Positions 34,362-43,468 of a DNA stretch of 64,000 nucleotides are shown piece by piece. The translations under genes were made by a program, and so were the position numbers. Numbering within the stretch: the first letter of the stretch is position 1; each line of letters begins with the position of its first letter. The stretch is from Rariloculus sp963665575 (GTDB lineage: Bacteria; Pseudomonadota; Gammaproteobacteria; Steroidobacterales; Rariloculaceae), in assembly GCA_963665575.2 (NCBI GenBank), contig CAXXDW010000006.1:1302001-1366000 (forward strand), in the 5' to 3' direction. The notes beneath the pieces were generated by a model. That model saw only the letters and a program-made list of their open reading frames with translations. It was not told the DNA's origin and searched no databases.

Positions 34362-35726
34362 ATGAGCGGACGCTTCGATCTGACCAGCGTGCTTGCCTGC
34401 CCGCGCTGCGACCATGCGCCGCTGAACCTGGCGGAAGGCCACTATCGTTGCGACGCCTGCCGGATCGATTTCCCGACCGTGGACGGGATCCCCTGGCTCT
34501 TCGCCGAGCCCGCCGCTTCGCTCGGCGAGTGGCGCAATCGGGCCGATTTCACCCTGCAGACCCTTGCGCACGAGCAGCGGCGCCTGCAAGCGGCCGCGTC
34601 CGCGGGCGACCTGAGCGAGCTCACGCGCCAGAGGCTCACGAAGCACGCCGAGGCAACCCGGTCGCATACCGAACACCTCGGAACGCTGCTCGCGCCGCTC
34701 AAACTCGAACCGCTGACGGCGAGTTACTCGACCAACCTCGCATTCAGAACGCGCCTGCCGTCGGATCAGGGCCTCATGAAGTACGCCTACAACATCCATC
34801 GCGACTGGTCGTGGGGCCAGGAGGAGAACGAAGCCTCGTTCGCCATCGTGCGCGAAGCGCTTGCCGGTGCATCGCCGGGCAGGACGCTCGTGCTCGGGGC
34901 GGGCGCCGGGCGGCTTGCCTACGACGTGCACATGCGCACGGACTCCGAAGCCACGGTCGTGCTCGACTTCAATCCCTTCCTGCTGTTTCTCGCGCGACGC
35001 GTCACAGCGGGGGAGACGGTCGAACTCTACGAGTTTCCGCTCGCGCCGAAATCCATCGACGACCATGCGGTGCTGCGCAAGCTCGAGGCGGAACAGCCCT
35101 GCCGGGACGGCCTGTATTTCGTGCTGGCCGACGCGCACCGGCCGCCGTTCGTCAAGGGCGGCTTCGATACCGTGCTCACGCCCTGGCTCGTCGACATCCT
35201 CCCCGAACGCTTCACGACGCTGTGCAAGCGCATCAACGCGTTGCTCCCTGACGGCGGCCGTTGGATCAATTTCGGCTCGCTGAGCTTTCACTCAGGGGAT
35301 CCGGCCCTGCAGTACTCGAAAGAGGAGTGCGCAGAGATCATCGCCGAATCGGGTTTCGAAGCGCCTGCGTTCTCGGAAACCTCGATGCCCTACCTGTGCT
35401 CGCCAGTCAGCCGCCACGGGCGTCACGAGCAGGTGCTCGGCTGGACCGCGGTCAAGCAGCGCGATGTGCCGAAGGCGCCGCGTCACAAGGCGCTGCCCGA
35501 CTGGCTCGTGCTCGGCAAGGATCCGGTGCCGCTGCTCGATTCCTTCCGCCTGACGGCCGAGTCGACGCGCGTTCGCGCCTTCATCCTGTCGCTGATCGAC
35601 GGGCGCCGGTCGCTCAACGACATTGTTGCGGTGTTCGATCAGCAGAAGCTCATGACGCACGAGGAGGCCGAGGCGACGATTCGCGAGCTCCTTATCAGGC
35701 TCTACGAGTCGAGCCGGCGCAGATAG
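34362..35726 (+). CDS. Methyltransferase with Trm112-like zinc ribbon, carnosine N-methyltransferase-like
   Basis: A 454-residue protein. Residues 8-45 form a zinc ribbon (CPRCDH...CDAC, then FPTVDGIPWLF) as in Trm112-type domains. The methyltransferase part has TLVLGAGAGRLAYDVH and VVLDFNPFLLFLARRV, which resemble the N2227/carnosine N-methyltransferase family, and INFGSLSFH. The C-terminal 60 residues (LSLIDGRRSLNDIVAVFDQQK) look like a small helical PqqD- or winged-helix-like module. Substrate unknown; a small imidazole or protein histidine is possible. It is divergent from the DUF1592 gene at 34234. Confidence 0.7.
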   Translation: MSGRFDLTSVLACPRCDHAPLNLAEGHYRCDACRIDFPTVDGIPWLFAEPAASLGEWRNRADFTLQTLAHEQRRLQAAASAGDLSELTRQRLTKHAEATRSHTEHLGTLLAPLKLEPLTASYSTNLAFRTRLPSDQGLMKYAYNIHRDWSWGQEENEASFAIVREALAGASPGRTLVLGAGAGRLAYDVHMRTDSEATVVLDFNPFLLFLARRVTAGETVELYEFPLAPKSIDDHAVLRKLEAEQPCRDGLYFVLADAHRPPFVKGGFDTVLTPWLVDILPERFTTLCKRINALLPDGGRWINFGSLSFHSGDPALQYSKEECAEIIAESGFEAPAFSETSMPYLCSPVSRHGRHEQVLGWTAVKQRDVPKAPRHKALPDWLVLGKDPVPLLDSFRLTAESTRVRAFILSLIDGRRSLNDIVAVFDQQKLMTHEEAEATIRELLIRLYESSRRR

Positions 35727-35883
35727 CGCTGACGCTGGCGGCCGACCCGGCACCGTTGCCCGGACCGGCACGAGATTCCTGCTTCCGGAAGCCTGTGCCG
35801 CAGACGGCTACCCTGGGCCAGCATCCCGCTTCATGATGCGTTGCGCTGCCGCTCGCGAGGGTCGGGGCGCGGCGACAGACGGT

Positions 35884-36765
35884 TCACTCGAGCCCGGCGG
35901 CGCGCGCCTGTTCGAGTGCGAGCACGGCCTGGTCGCGGTCGCCGTCGCCATGGGCGACCGCTTCGATCAGGCGGTCGCGATAGACGTTGTGGCTCGGCAT
36001 CGGCACGCTCGCGAGATCGGCCGTCGCCGCGATGAGGTTCGCGTCCTTGAGCCCGACCGTGATCGGCGAACCGACCTCATCGAAGCTCTCGTCGACCATT
36101 TTCTGGCCGTAGATCTTGTAGGCGGGGGCCGCAAACAGCCCCTCGGTCATGACGTCCTGAAAGACCTGCGGCTGCACACCGTACTTGCGCACGAGCGAGA
36201 AGCCTTCCGCCATCGCGATCATCGCGCAGCCGAGCACGGCGTTATTGGCGAGCTTGATGGCCGTCGCGGATTCCGGCTTCTCTCCGGCCAGAAAGGCCCG
36301 CCGACCCATCGCGTCCAGCAGCCCGCCGCAGCGGCGGATCGCCTCATCGGGGCCCGCGACGACGATACCGAGCTGTCCCGTGGCCGCGAGGTCCGGCCGG
36401 CCGAGCACGGGCGCCGCGACGAGTGTCTGTCCGGCCGAGGCGTGCCCGGCTTCAAGCTCGCGGATCGTCGCAACGCCGTGCGTGCCCATGACGAGGTGAA
36501 TCCCCCCGGCACCGAGGGTCTCGCATAGACCTCCCGGTCCGAGCGCGACTTCGCGGACGGCGGTATCCGCCACGAGCATCGTCACGACGACCTCGCCGGC
36601 TGCCCCGACCTCGGCGATCGACGAAGCGGCCACGGCGCCGGCGGCGGTCAGCGCGTCCGCCTGCGCGGCGACGACATCGTATACGGCGAGATCATGTCCG
36701 GCAGCGAGTATTCGGCCGGCCATGCCTTGCCCCATTCGGCCAAGACCGATGAAGCCTACATTCAT
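35884..36765 (-). CDS. NAD(P)-dependent 3-hydroxyisobutyrate dehydrogenase-like reductase
   Basis: A 293-residue beta-hydroxyacid dehydrogenase. The Rossmann motif is GFIGLGRMGQGMAGRIL at residues 4-20. The catalytic Lys lies in ATAIKLANNAVLG near residue 170, and the family loop around APVLGRPDLAATGQLGIVVAG precedes it. Such enzymes oxidise 3-hydroxyisobutyrate, tartronate semialdehyde or related acids, or act as gamma-hydroxybutyrate or imine reductases. ATG at 36765 has a GAGGTT site upstream. It is divergent from the gene at 36990. Family is firm, substrate is not. Confidence 0.85.
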   Translation of the reverse strand: MNVGFIGLGRMGQGMAGRILAAGHDLAVYDVVAAQADALTAAGAVAASSIAEVGAAGEVVVTMLVADTAVREVALGPGGLCETLGAGGIHLVMGTHGVATIRELEAGHASAGQTLVAAPVLGRPDLAATGQLGIVVAGPDEAIRRCGGLLDAMGRRAFLAGEKPESATAIKLANNAVLGCAMIAMAEGFSLVRKYGVQPQVFQDVMTEGLFAAPAYKIYGQKMVDESFDEVGSPITVGLKDANLIAATADLASVPMPSHNVYRDRLIEAVAHGDGDRDQAVLALEQARAAGLE

Positions 36766-36989
36766 GATGAACCTCGGGTTGTGGATCGGTGCGGGTGGTT
36801 TCCCGGCGGGACATTCTAGCAGCGGGGCCGGGTAGCCGTGGGACCGGAAAATTACTGTAAACGACAACGACTCGATCTTGTGTTGACAGCGGCACGGCGT
36901 CGCACGGTTGCGCTGTTGTATGCTTGAACAACACTTGGAAAGTGTGTCGATCTGACGCAGTGCGGGGCGCGTTCGAGGGGAAGACAACA

Positions 36990-37817
36990 ATGAAGAGAGC
37001 ACAGCATCAGGTAATGGAGTTGCCCCAACTTGCGGCTGCGGTGGGAGCCGCGCTCACATTCCTTGTGCCGCAGTCCGTCCGCTCCCAGACCAATGACGTC
37101 GCGACGCTCGCGGATTTCCGCGCTTGCGGTGCACTGCAGCGCGACAGTGCCCGCCTGGCCTGCTTCGACGGCGTGCTCGCGGCCGACCGCACAGGCGGCG
37201 GCGTCGACGAAAACGATGAATCCGCACCGGTCACGCAGCCCGCCGAGCCGGAGGCGCCTGTAGCGGCAGCCGAACCTGAGGAGGACGTGCGGGTCGCGAC
37301 CGAGCCGGAACCGGAGCCTGCCGACATTCCTGCGCCGATCACACCGCGGCCAGAACCTGCGGACGCTGCCGCCGCGACCGAGCCGCCGAGCGAACCGACC
37401 GAGGAACAGCCGCCGATCGATCCTCCTGCGGAGCTGGCACCGGCTCAAGTCGCAAGTGCGCCGCGCGAAGAGGCTAGCGAGGTTCAAACGGCGAGTGCGG
37501 CCCGATCCCGTCCCGCCGAGGGCCTGGGCGCGAGCGAGGACCGCGCAGCATCGGTCCGAACGCAAGCCGCGGCAGCGACCCGCGCTGAGAGGGCCGAACC
37601 GTCCGCTTTCATGATCGTGCAGTTCAATACCCGAATGCCGGGCGCTGCACGGTTCGTTAGCGATGACGGTCGAGTGTTCGTGCAGACGAGCGGTGGCAGC
37701 AACTACCGGACCTTTCCCGATGTACCGTTCCAGGCGACGCTCGAGGACGGTGCGCTGGGTTCCAACTTCCTGCGTCTGGGTCCCCGGCTCCGGGTGCGCG
37801 TGCGCATCGTCGAGTAG
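36990..37817 (+). CDS. Exported Pro/Glu-rich protein of unknown function
   Basis: A 275-residue protein. A hydrophobic N-terminal segment (about residues 10-28) ends near VRSQ. Residues 32-60 hold FRACGALQRDSARLACFDGVLA, a Cys-x(n)-RLACFD motif found at the start of many small proteobacterial exported proteins. Residues 65-200 are a long Pro/Glu/Ala-rich linker. The last 70 residues form a compact beta domain (FMIVQFNTRMPGAARFVSDDGRVFVQ). Ribosome site GAGGGGAAGA precedes ATG 36990. I cannot assign a function. Confidence 0.6.
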   Translation: MKRAQHQVMELPQLAAAVGAALTFLVPQSVRSQTNDVATLADFRACGALQRDSARLACFDGVLAADRTGGGVDENDESAPVTQPAEPEAPVAAAEPEEDVRVATEPEPEPADIPAPITPRPEPADAAAATEPPSEPTEEQPPIDPPAELAPAQVASAPREEASEVQTASAARSRPAEGLGASEDRAASVRTQAAAATRAERAEPSAFMIVQFNTRMPGAARFVSDDGRVFVQTSGGSNYRTFPDVPFQATLEDGALGSNFLRLGPRLRVRVRIVE

Positions 37818-37847
37818 CCGCGACCGAAACGGCGTCATAAACGAAAA

Positions 37848-37867
37848 GCGGGGGCTTTCGCCCCCGC
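37848..37867 (-). terminator. Intrinsic terminator of cassette copy 2
   Basis: A perfect GC stem, GCGGGGG / CCCCCGC, with a short loop. Read on the minus strand it is followed by TTTTCGTTT, so it fits a Rho-independent terminator for the operon that ends with DUF1552 at 37903. On the plus strand it lacks a T-run but may also stop transcription from 36990-37817. Confidence 0.8.
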
Positions 37868-37902
37868 CGTGATTGGTGCCGTTGTAGCGGCGCGAAGCGC
37901 TG

Positions 37903-39237
37903 CTAGATCTCGAAGCGGCCAGTGCTGTGGCCGACCGACTCGATCTCAGATCCCATCATGTCGGCCATCGCGAGCAGTAGATTGGCCGTCGGCAGATCCT
38001 TCTCGGACTGGATGTGGCGGTTGCCCTCGAGGCGGCCGCCGGCGTGTCCGAGCAGCACCGCCGGGACGTTGTGGCGATCGTGCACCGGACCGTTGCTCAT
38101 GCCCGAACCGAAGTAGATCAGCGAGGAATCGAGCAGGCTGCCGTCGCCGTCGGGCGTCGACTCGAGCTTGCCCAGGAACTCCGCGAGCTTGACCATCTGG
38201 TAGGAGTTGATCCTTGCGTACTGGTCGAGCGTCTCCTCGGTGTCCTTGTGGTGCGAGGTCGTGTGGTGCGGCTCCTTGACGCCGAGGAAGGCGTAGCTTC
38301 GGCCGCTTGCCTCGTGACCCGTCATGAAGGTGAACACGCGCGAAATGTCGCCCTGGTACGCCAGGTGCAGCAGGTCGTACGTGACCGTCATGTGCGTGTC
38401 GAAGTCCTCGGGGATGCCGACGGGGCCTTCCGGCGCGCTGGCCACGACATCGGAGCGCATTTCCATCTTCTGGAGCTGCTCCTCGACGCGGCGGATGTTG
38501 GTCAGGTATTCGTCAAGTATCGCGTTGTCGCTTGCACCGATGACGTGCTGCAGACGCTTCGTCTCGTCCAGCACCGAGTCAAGCATGCTCTGCTTGCGAC
38601 GCATCCTCGCAAGCCGCTGCTCGGGCGTGCCGGGCTCGCCGTACATGCGCTCGAACGTGACCTGCGGGTTGATCGAGACCGGCGACGGGCTTTCGTCGTC
38701 GAGCCAGGACAGCGTGTTGAAGAACACGCAGGGGTAGCCGTCGCAGGCGCCCGCCGACGTACCCATGTCTTCGGTGCCGAGTTCGAGCGAACGCAGCGGA
38801 GTATCGTCTGCGATCACGTCGGCAATGTACTGGTCGACGGTTCGCTTGGAGCGGACGATGTTGAAATCGCCGTTGTTGCTGAGCGGCCCGACGCCGTTCA
38901 GGAACGCGGCGCTGGCGCCCATGTGGATGCCGCCCATGTTCTTGCTGCCGTCCGGGGCCTTCATCTGGCTGATCGTCGTCAGGTACTGACGGAACGGCTC
39001 CAGCGGCTTCATGATCTGGTTGAACTGGAAGTCCTTGCCGACCTGCTCCGGATGCCACATCTGCGGATAGATGCCGTTGGGCACGTAGACCGCGCCGAAC
39101 CGCAGCCGCTCTCCGGCGGCAGTCAGGCTCTGGGCGGTTGCGGCCGGTACCATCGAATCGAGCAGCGGCAGTGCGACGGCAACGCCAGCTCCTCGCAGGA
39201 ACATGCGACGGTCCAAATGCTTCTTGGTGATGAACAT
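37903..39237 (-). CDS. DUF1552 protein, cassette copy 2
   Basis: A 444-residue paralogue of the gene at 30384, with Tat signal DRRMFLRGAGVAVALPLLDSM and the same architecture, including YFGSGMSNGPVHDRHNVPAVLLGHAGG near the C-terminus. It starts three bases after the stop of the DUF1592 gene, so the two are translated together. A strong terminator follows at 37848. The substrate is unknown. The two copies share the family core but differ widely, so they may handle different substrates. Confidence 0.85.
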   Translation of the reverse strand: MFITKKHLDRRMFLRGAGVAVALPLLDSMVPAATAQSLTAAGERLRFGAVYVPNGIYPQMWHPEQVGKDFQFNQIMKPLEPFRQYLTTISQMKAPDGSKNMGGIHMGASAAFLNGVGPLSNNGDFNIVRSKRTVDQYIADVIADDTPLRSLELGTEDMGTSAGACDGYPCVFFNTLSWLDDESPSPVSINPQVTFERMYGEPGTPEQRLARMRRKQSMLDSVLDETKRLQHVIGASDNAILDEYLTNIRRVEEQLQKMEMRSDVVASAPEGPVGIPEDFDTHMTVTYDLLHLAYQGDISRVFTFMTGHEASGRSYAFLGVKEPHHTTSHHKDTEETLDQYARINSYQMVKLAEFLGKLESTPDGDGSLLDSSLIYFGSGMSNGPVHDRHNVPAVLLGHAGGRLEGNRHIQSEKDLPTANLLLAMADMMGSEIESVGHSTGRFEI

Positions 39238-39240
39238 GGG

Positions 39241-41676
39241 TTACTCCCCGCTTGCAGCGATTGTGACAGTTCCGTCGCCCTCAGGAAGGTTGCGGCGCAT
39301 CTGGAACGGGTAACTGTCAACGATTCCCAAAAGTATAGCTTCCAGACTGTAATTTTGCACGGCCGAATTCCTGACAATCTGCCTTACGATCGCCAGGTCA
39401 GCCGGCTCCAGACCCCTTCCGAGCGCATAAATCAGGAGCTTTTCGGTGACCGTGCTCGCGAAGAGCTCCGGATCCGCGAGAAGCGCTTCGCGAAGTTCGG
39501 CCGGACCGTTGACGACGGTGCCGTCGGCGAGCGTGCCGGCGGAGTCGATGGCCAGTCCCTGCCGGTCGACCTCGCGCCACTGCCCGACGGCGTTGAAATG
39601 CTCAAGCGCAAAACCCACCGGGTCGATGTTGTCGTGGCACGCGGCGCAGGCGGGATTCGCACGATGCAGCTCGAGCTGCTCGCGCACCGTGCTCGGCCGG
39701 CCTTCGGGTGCGCTCTCCTCGAGATCCGGCACCTCATCCGGCGGCGCGGGCGGCGGGTTGTTCCAGAACTCCGAGACGAGAAACTTGCCGCGAACGATCG
39801 GCGAGGTACGCGTACCCTGCGACGTCAACGAGAGCAGGCTGCCGTGACCGAACAGGCCCCAGCGATTCCGGTCCTCGAGCTCGACCCGGCGGTAACGCTG
39901 GCCGTAGACGCCGTCGATGCCGTAGTGTCGCGCCAGCCGCTCGTTGAGGAACGTGTAGCTTGCGGACATGAGTTCGTGCACGGGCAGGTGTTCCCGCAGT
40001 ACATGGGCGAACAGCGATTCGGTCTCGCGGCGCATCGCCTGTCTGAGATTGTCGTCGAAATCCGGGAACAGCAGCAGGTCGGGCCGGACGCGCGAGTCGA
40101 GATTCCTGAGCTGCAGCCACTGGCCCGTGAAGTTGTCGACGAGCGCATCCGAGCGGCTGTCGGCGATCATGCGCCTGACCTGCGTCTCGAGCACGGCCGG
40201 TTCCCTGAGCCGACCCTGTTCGGCGACCGCGAGCAACTCCTCGTCCGGGATGCTCGACCAGAGGAAGAACGAAAGCCGGGATGCGAGCTCGACATCGCTG
40301 ATCGAGTGCGCGGAGCCCGGCGGCACGTCGGGCGATTCGCTCTCGGAGCGGAACAGGAACCAGGGGCTGACGAGAACGCGTGATACGGCGGCATGGATGC
40401 CGGCGTCGAAGTCGCCGCCAAGCGCGCGTTCGTCCTCGTAGAAAGCGAGCGGCGAGGCGATGTCATCGGCGGTGACCGGCCGCCTGAAGGCGCGGCGGGC
40501 CAGCGTTGCGACGATCTCCTCGGCACAGACCGCTTCCTCGGCTGCCGATGCGGGCTCGCAGACGAAGATTCGATCCCGGGTCGGTGTGTCGCTGACACCC
40601 GTGACATCGAACGGCCCTTCGACATAGGCAAGCTCGAGCCGCGGCATGCCGGACGGATTGTGAATCTCCAGCGATGCCCGTTCGACCCGTTCCCAGACGC
40701 TCTGGTCGACGCCCGTTCGCTCGCGCCAGGTCAGGGCAATCGTGTGCGGACCGGCGGTAACGGGGATCGGCGACGAAGTGAGTCTCGGGTCAATGTCGAA
40801 CTGCAGGGCGTTGAAACCTTCGTCGAGCGCGAGTTGGTGATCGTCGGGGCCGCCGATTTCCACCGTGTAGACGACCTCGTCGTCGAGCAGCACGATGAAT
40901 TCATGCGGCCGGTCGTGGCCCTCGACGCCGAACAGCCCTTCCTCGACGCCGCGCAGAAGCCGGCCGCCGAACACGTACTTGCCGTCCGCCGGGAAGTAGT
41001 GCGTGACCTCGATGCCCCCGCGCGTGCCGAGCGGCAGGCCTTCGAGGTGGTAGTCCTGGGTCGTGTCAAAGGGAATGTTGTAGGTGGAGCGGGCCGGCAG
41101 CGCGGTCGGGTTGCCCATGGCCATGTCGGTCACCTGCAGGGACACCGCCAGGTACCGCTCGAGCAGCAGCGGCGAGGTGGTCAGCAGGTCCGCGATATTG
41201 TCGAAACCGAAGTCGCCGCCGTCGCTTGGCAGCAGTTGCGTGAGATCGGCCTCGATACCGAACAGATCGCGAATCGCGTTCGCGTATTCGGCGCGGTTGA
41301 GACGATGGACCTTCGTCGAACTTGCATGGGGCTCGGCAAAGGCCGCCGCGTCGAGCGTTTCGGTGAGCGCGTTGACGAACTCGACCCGGACCTCGTGATC
41401 CGGCTGGGGCCCGTCTCGCGGCGGCATGACGCCGAGCATGAGCCTGCGGCGTATTTCCTCGAACAACGCAGCGTTGGCATGAACGTCATCGAGCGAAATG
41501 CCTTCGAGCGACATGCCGCCCGTGAACTCGGTGTCGTTGTGGCACTCGACGCAGTAGGCGTCGAGCATCTGCCAGTTGCGCGCGAGTACGGCCTCCGGAT
41601 GGCGGCTGGTCCAGGTGTAGGCTGCGAGCGCGCCGGCGATGACGACAGCGCCGGCAGCGTAATACCGGATCCTCAC
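39241..41676 (-). CDS. DUF1592-family c-type cytochrome, cassette copy 2
   Basis: An 811-residue paralogue of the gene at 31745. It has an N-terminal membrane segment, heme motif CVECH at residues 42-46, the KVHRLNRAEYANAIRDLFGIEADLTQLLP signature and a second CAACHDNIDP site toward the C-terminus. The start codon overlaps the ankyrin stop (ATGA at 41673-41676), so translation is coupled. It would transfer electrons in the periplasm together with the DUF1552 partner; the substrate is unknown. Confidence 0.85.
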   Translation of the reverse strand: MRIRYYAAGAVVIAGALAAYTWTSRHPEAVLARNWQMLDAYCVECHNDTEFTGGMSLEGISLDDVHANAALFEEIRRRLMLGVMPPRDGPQPDHEVRVEFVNALTETLDAAAFAEPHASSTKVHRLNRAEYANAIRDLFGIEADLTQLLPSDGGDFGFDNIADLLTTSPLLLERYLAVSLQVTDMAMGNPTALPARSTYNIPFDTTQDYHLEGLPLGTRGGIEVTHYFPADGKYVFGGRLLRGVEEGLFGVEGHDRPHEFIVLLDDEVVYTVEIGGPDDHQLALDEGFNALQFDIDPRLTSSPIPVTAGPHTIALTWRERTGVDQSVWERVERASLEIHNPSGMPRLELAYVEGPFDVTGVSDTPTRDRIFVCEPASAAEEAVCAEEIVATLARRAFRRPVTADDIASPLAFYEDERALGGDFDAGIHAAVSRVLVSPWFLFRSESESPDVPPGSAHSISDVELASRLSFFLWSSIPDEELLAVAEQGRLREPAVLETQVRRMIADSRSDALVDNFTGQWLQLRNLDSRVRPDLLLFPDFDDNLRQAMRRETESLFAHVLREHLPVHELMSASYTFLNERLARHYGIDGVYGQRYRRVELEDRNRWGLFGHGSLLSLTSQGTRTSPIVRGKFLVSEFWNNPPPAPPDEVPDLEESAPEGRPSTVREQLELHRANPACAACHDNIDPVGFALEHFNAVGQWREVDRQGLAIDSAGTLADGTVVNGPAELREALLADPELFASTVTEKLLIYALGRGLEPADLAIVRQIVRNSAVQNYSLEAILLGIVDSYPFQMRRNLPEGDGTVTIAASGE

Positions 41677-43265
41677 AGTTGCGCGACCTCCTCGGGCATG
41701 GGCTCAAGCCCCATGAGCTCGCGCAGGAGCACCGCGACCTCGGCCGGCTGTGCGCCCTGGGGACGGCCGGCCTGTGCGCCCGTGAGCGGCGGCGGTTCTC
41801 TGGGCTCCATCGCCTCGACGATCTCGAGCGCCGTCTTGCCCTCGCCGTCGGGCAGGTCGAGCGTCGCGCCGCTTTCGGAGAGCGCGCGAACGATGTCGAG
41901 CTTGCCGGCTTTCGCGGCCTGGTGCAGCGCGGCTTCCCCGTCGGGAGTCACCGCATCGGGGTCGGCGCCCGCGGCGAGCAGGAGGTTGACCGCATCGAGC
42001 GGTTCGCGATTGGCTTCCTCGCGGAACGGCGGCGCGCGCCCCTCGCGGATGTCGCCGGGGCCGCCGGCCATGCCGACGCCGCGCCCGCCGTTCATCGCAA
42101 CCATGAGCGGCGTCTTGCCGATGTTTCCTGGGCCGAACGGGCCGCCCCCGCCCGATTCGCCTTCCGGCGCTTCGGGCGCCCACTCGATGTCGCCGCCGTG
42201 TTCGATGAGCAGTTCGATTGCCGCAACGTCGGCGGCCACGGCCGCACGATACATCGGCGTCGCGTTTTCCTTCGTGTCGCAGCACATGGAAGTCGAGTGC
42301 AACTGACCGACGAATGGCTTGTTGGGATCTGCGCCCGCTTCAAGGAGCAGGCGCGTGACGTCGAGCGCCGTACGTTCGTTCGGATGATCGGCCCGCCACT
42401 GGGTCCCGTCCTTGGCGAGCCAGTCGTGCGTCGCGTCGCGCATGAGCACGGCCTGGTAGAGCGAGCCGTCGTTCGCGTCGGCGCCGAGTTCGAGCAGCAT
42501 TGCGGCGAAATCGAAGCGGTCGTTGACGACCGCGATCATCATCGCAGTTGCGCCGTCGGCGTTGCTCAGGTCGATGTCCGCGCCGCCTTCGAGAAGCCGG
42601 CGAACGACTGCCTCGTCGGCATTGCGCGCGGCAAACATCAGGGCCGTGAATCCGCCGCTCGGAAAATCGGTCCGCGTCGTGCGCTGCTCAAGCTCCGACG
42701 TACGCGCGTGCATGTTGGGGTCGGCGCCGGCGCGCAACAGGACATCGACGACGTCGACGTGACCTTCGACGGCGGCCCACATGAGTGCGGTCTGCTCCCA
42801 CAACGACTCCACGGCGTTCAGGTCGCTGCCGTGTTCGAGCAGCAGGGAAACTGCGTCGACGCTGCCCGTGCGTGCCGCCGCCATCAGGGCGGTTTCGCCA
42901 TTCGGCGAGGTCGCCGCGATGTCGGCGCCGGCTTCGAGCAGTGTCCGGATGACGGTTGCGTCGCCGATACGGCTCGCCTGCAGCAACGGCATCACGCCGA
43001 ATTCATTGGCGGCGTTGGGGTCGGCGCCGGCCGCCACGAGGGCGGCTACCATCTCCGGATGGGACTCGTAGGCGGCCCACAGAAGCGCCGTCGAGCCGTC
43101 CGGCTGCGACGTGTTGACATCGTGGCCGCCGCCGATCAGCGCGTGCACCTGATCGAGGTCGCCCACGCTCGCGGCATCAGCAACGGGACTCGCCGCCCCC
43201 GCTGCCTGCCAGGCGCCCGCGGCGAGCGCCGCAACGGTCCACCAACCCAGCTTCTTCATGCTCAT
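41673..43265 (-). CDS. Secreted ankyrin-repeat protein, cassette copy 2
   Basis: A 530-residue protein with signal peptide (about residues 1-24) and about eleven ankyrin repeats. A Gly-rich insert and a loop with HSTSMCCDTKEN interrupt the array. It heads the operon: ankyrin, DUF1592, DUF1552. In cassette copy 1 the ankyrin gene is last instead, so gene order changed. A GGGGGAG ribosome site precedes ATG 43265; an alternative ATG lies two codons on. The conserved linkage suggests this protein works with the cytochrome and DUF1552 proteins. Confidence 0.85.
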   Translation of the reverse strand: MSMKKLGWWTVAALAAGAWQAAGAASPVADAASVGDLDQVHALIGGGHDVNTSQPDGSTALLWAAYESHPEMVAALVAAGADPNAANEFGVMPLLQASRIGDATVIRTLLEAGADIAATSPNGETALMAAARTGSVDAVSLLLEHGSDLNAVESLWEQTALMWAAVEGHVDVVDVLLRAGADPNMHARTSELEQRTTRTDFPSGGFTALMFAARNADEAVVRRLLEGGADIDLSNADGATAMMIAVVNDRFDFAAMLLELGADANDGSLYQAVLMRDATHDWLAKDGTQWRADHPNERTALDVTRLLLEAGADPNKPFVGQLHSTSMCCDTKENATPMYRAAVAADVAAIELLIEHGGDIEWAPEAPEGESGGGGPFGPGNIGKTPLMVAMNGGRGVGMAGGPGDIREGRAPPFREEANREPLDAVNLLLAAGADPDAVTPDGEAALHQAAKAGKLDIVRALSESGATLDLPDGEGKTALEIVEAMEPREPPPLTGAQAGRPQGAQPAEVAVLLRELMGLEPMPEEVAQL

Positions 43266-43468
43266 GTGGCTCCCCCGTTGGCTTTCGATGCGCCTCGCAC
43301 TCATGACGTCTTCTCCCGTTCGTTTGGATACGAGTCAGAAAGCTAAAGAGCAGCGCTCACGGCGCAACCGCCGCACGCTGCGGGTACTTGGCAACAAGCA
43401 TACTGGTTTCGCCGTAGAATTTCAGAACGCGCGACCACGCCGGAACAGCCTCAGGGGAGGTGTTGACC

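Noticed and set aside
40393..43346. Long plus-strand frames opposite DUF1592 and ankyrin copy 2
   Set aside because: Same reason: Arg-rich antisense frames of genes with clear families.
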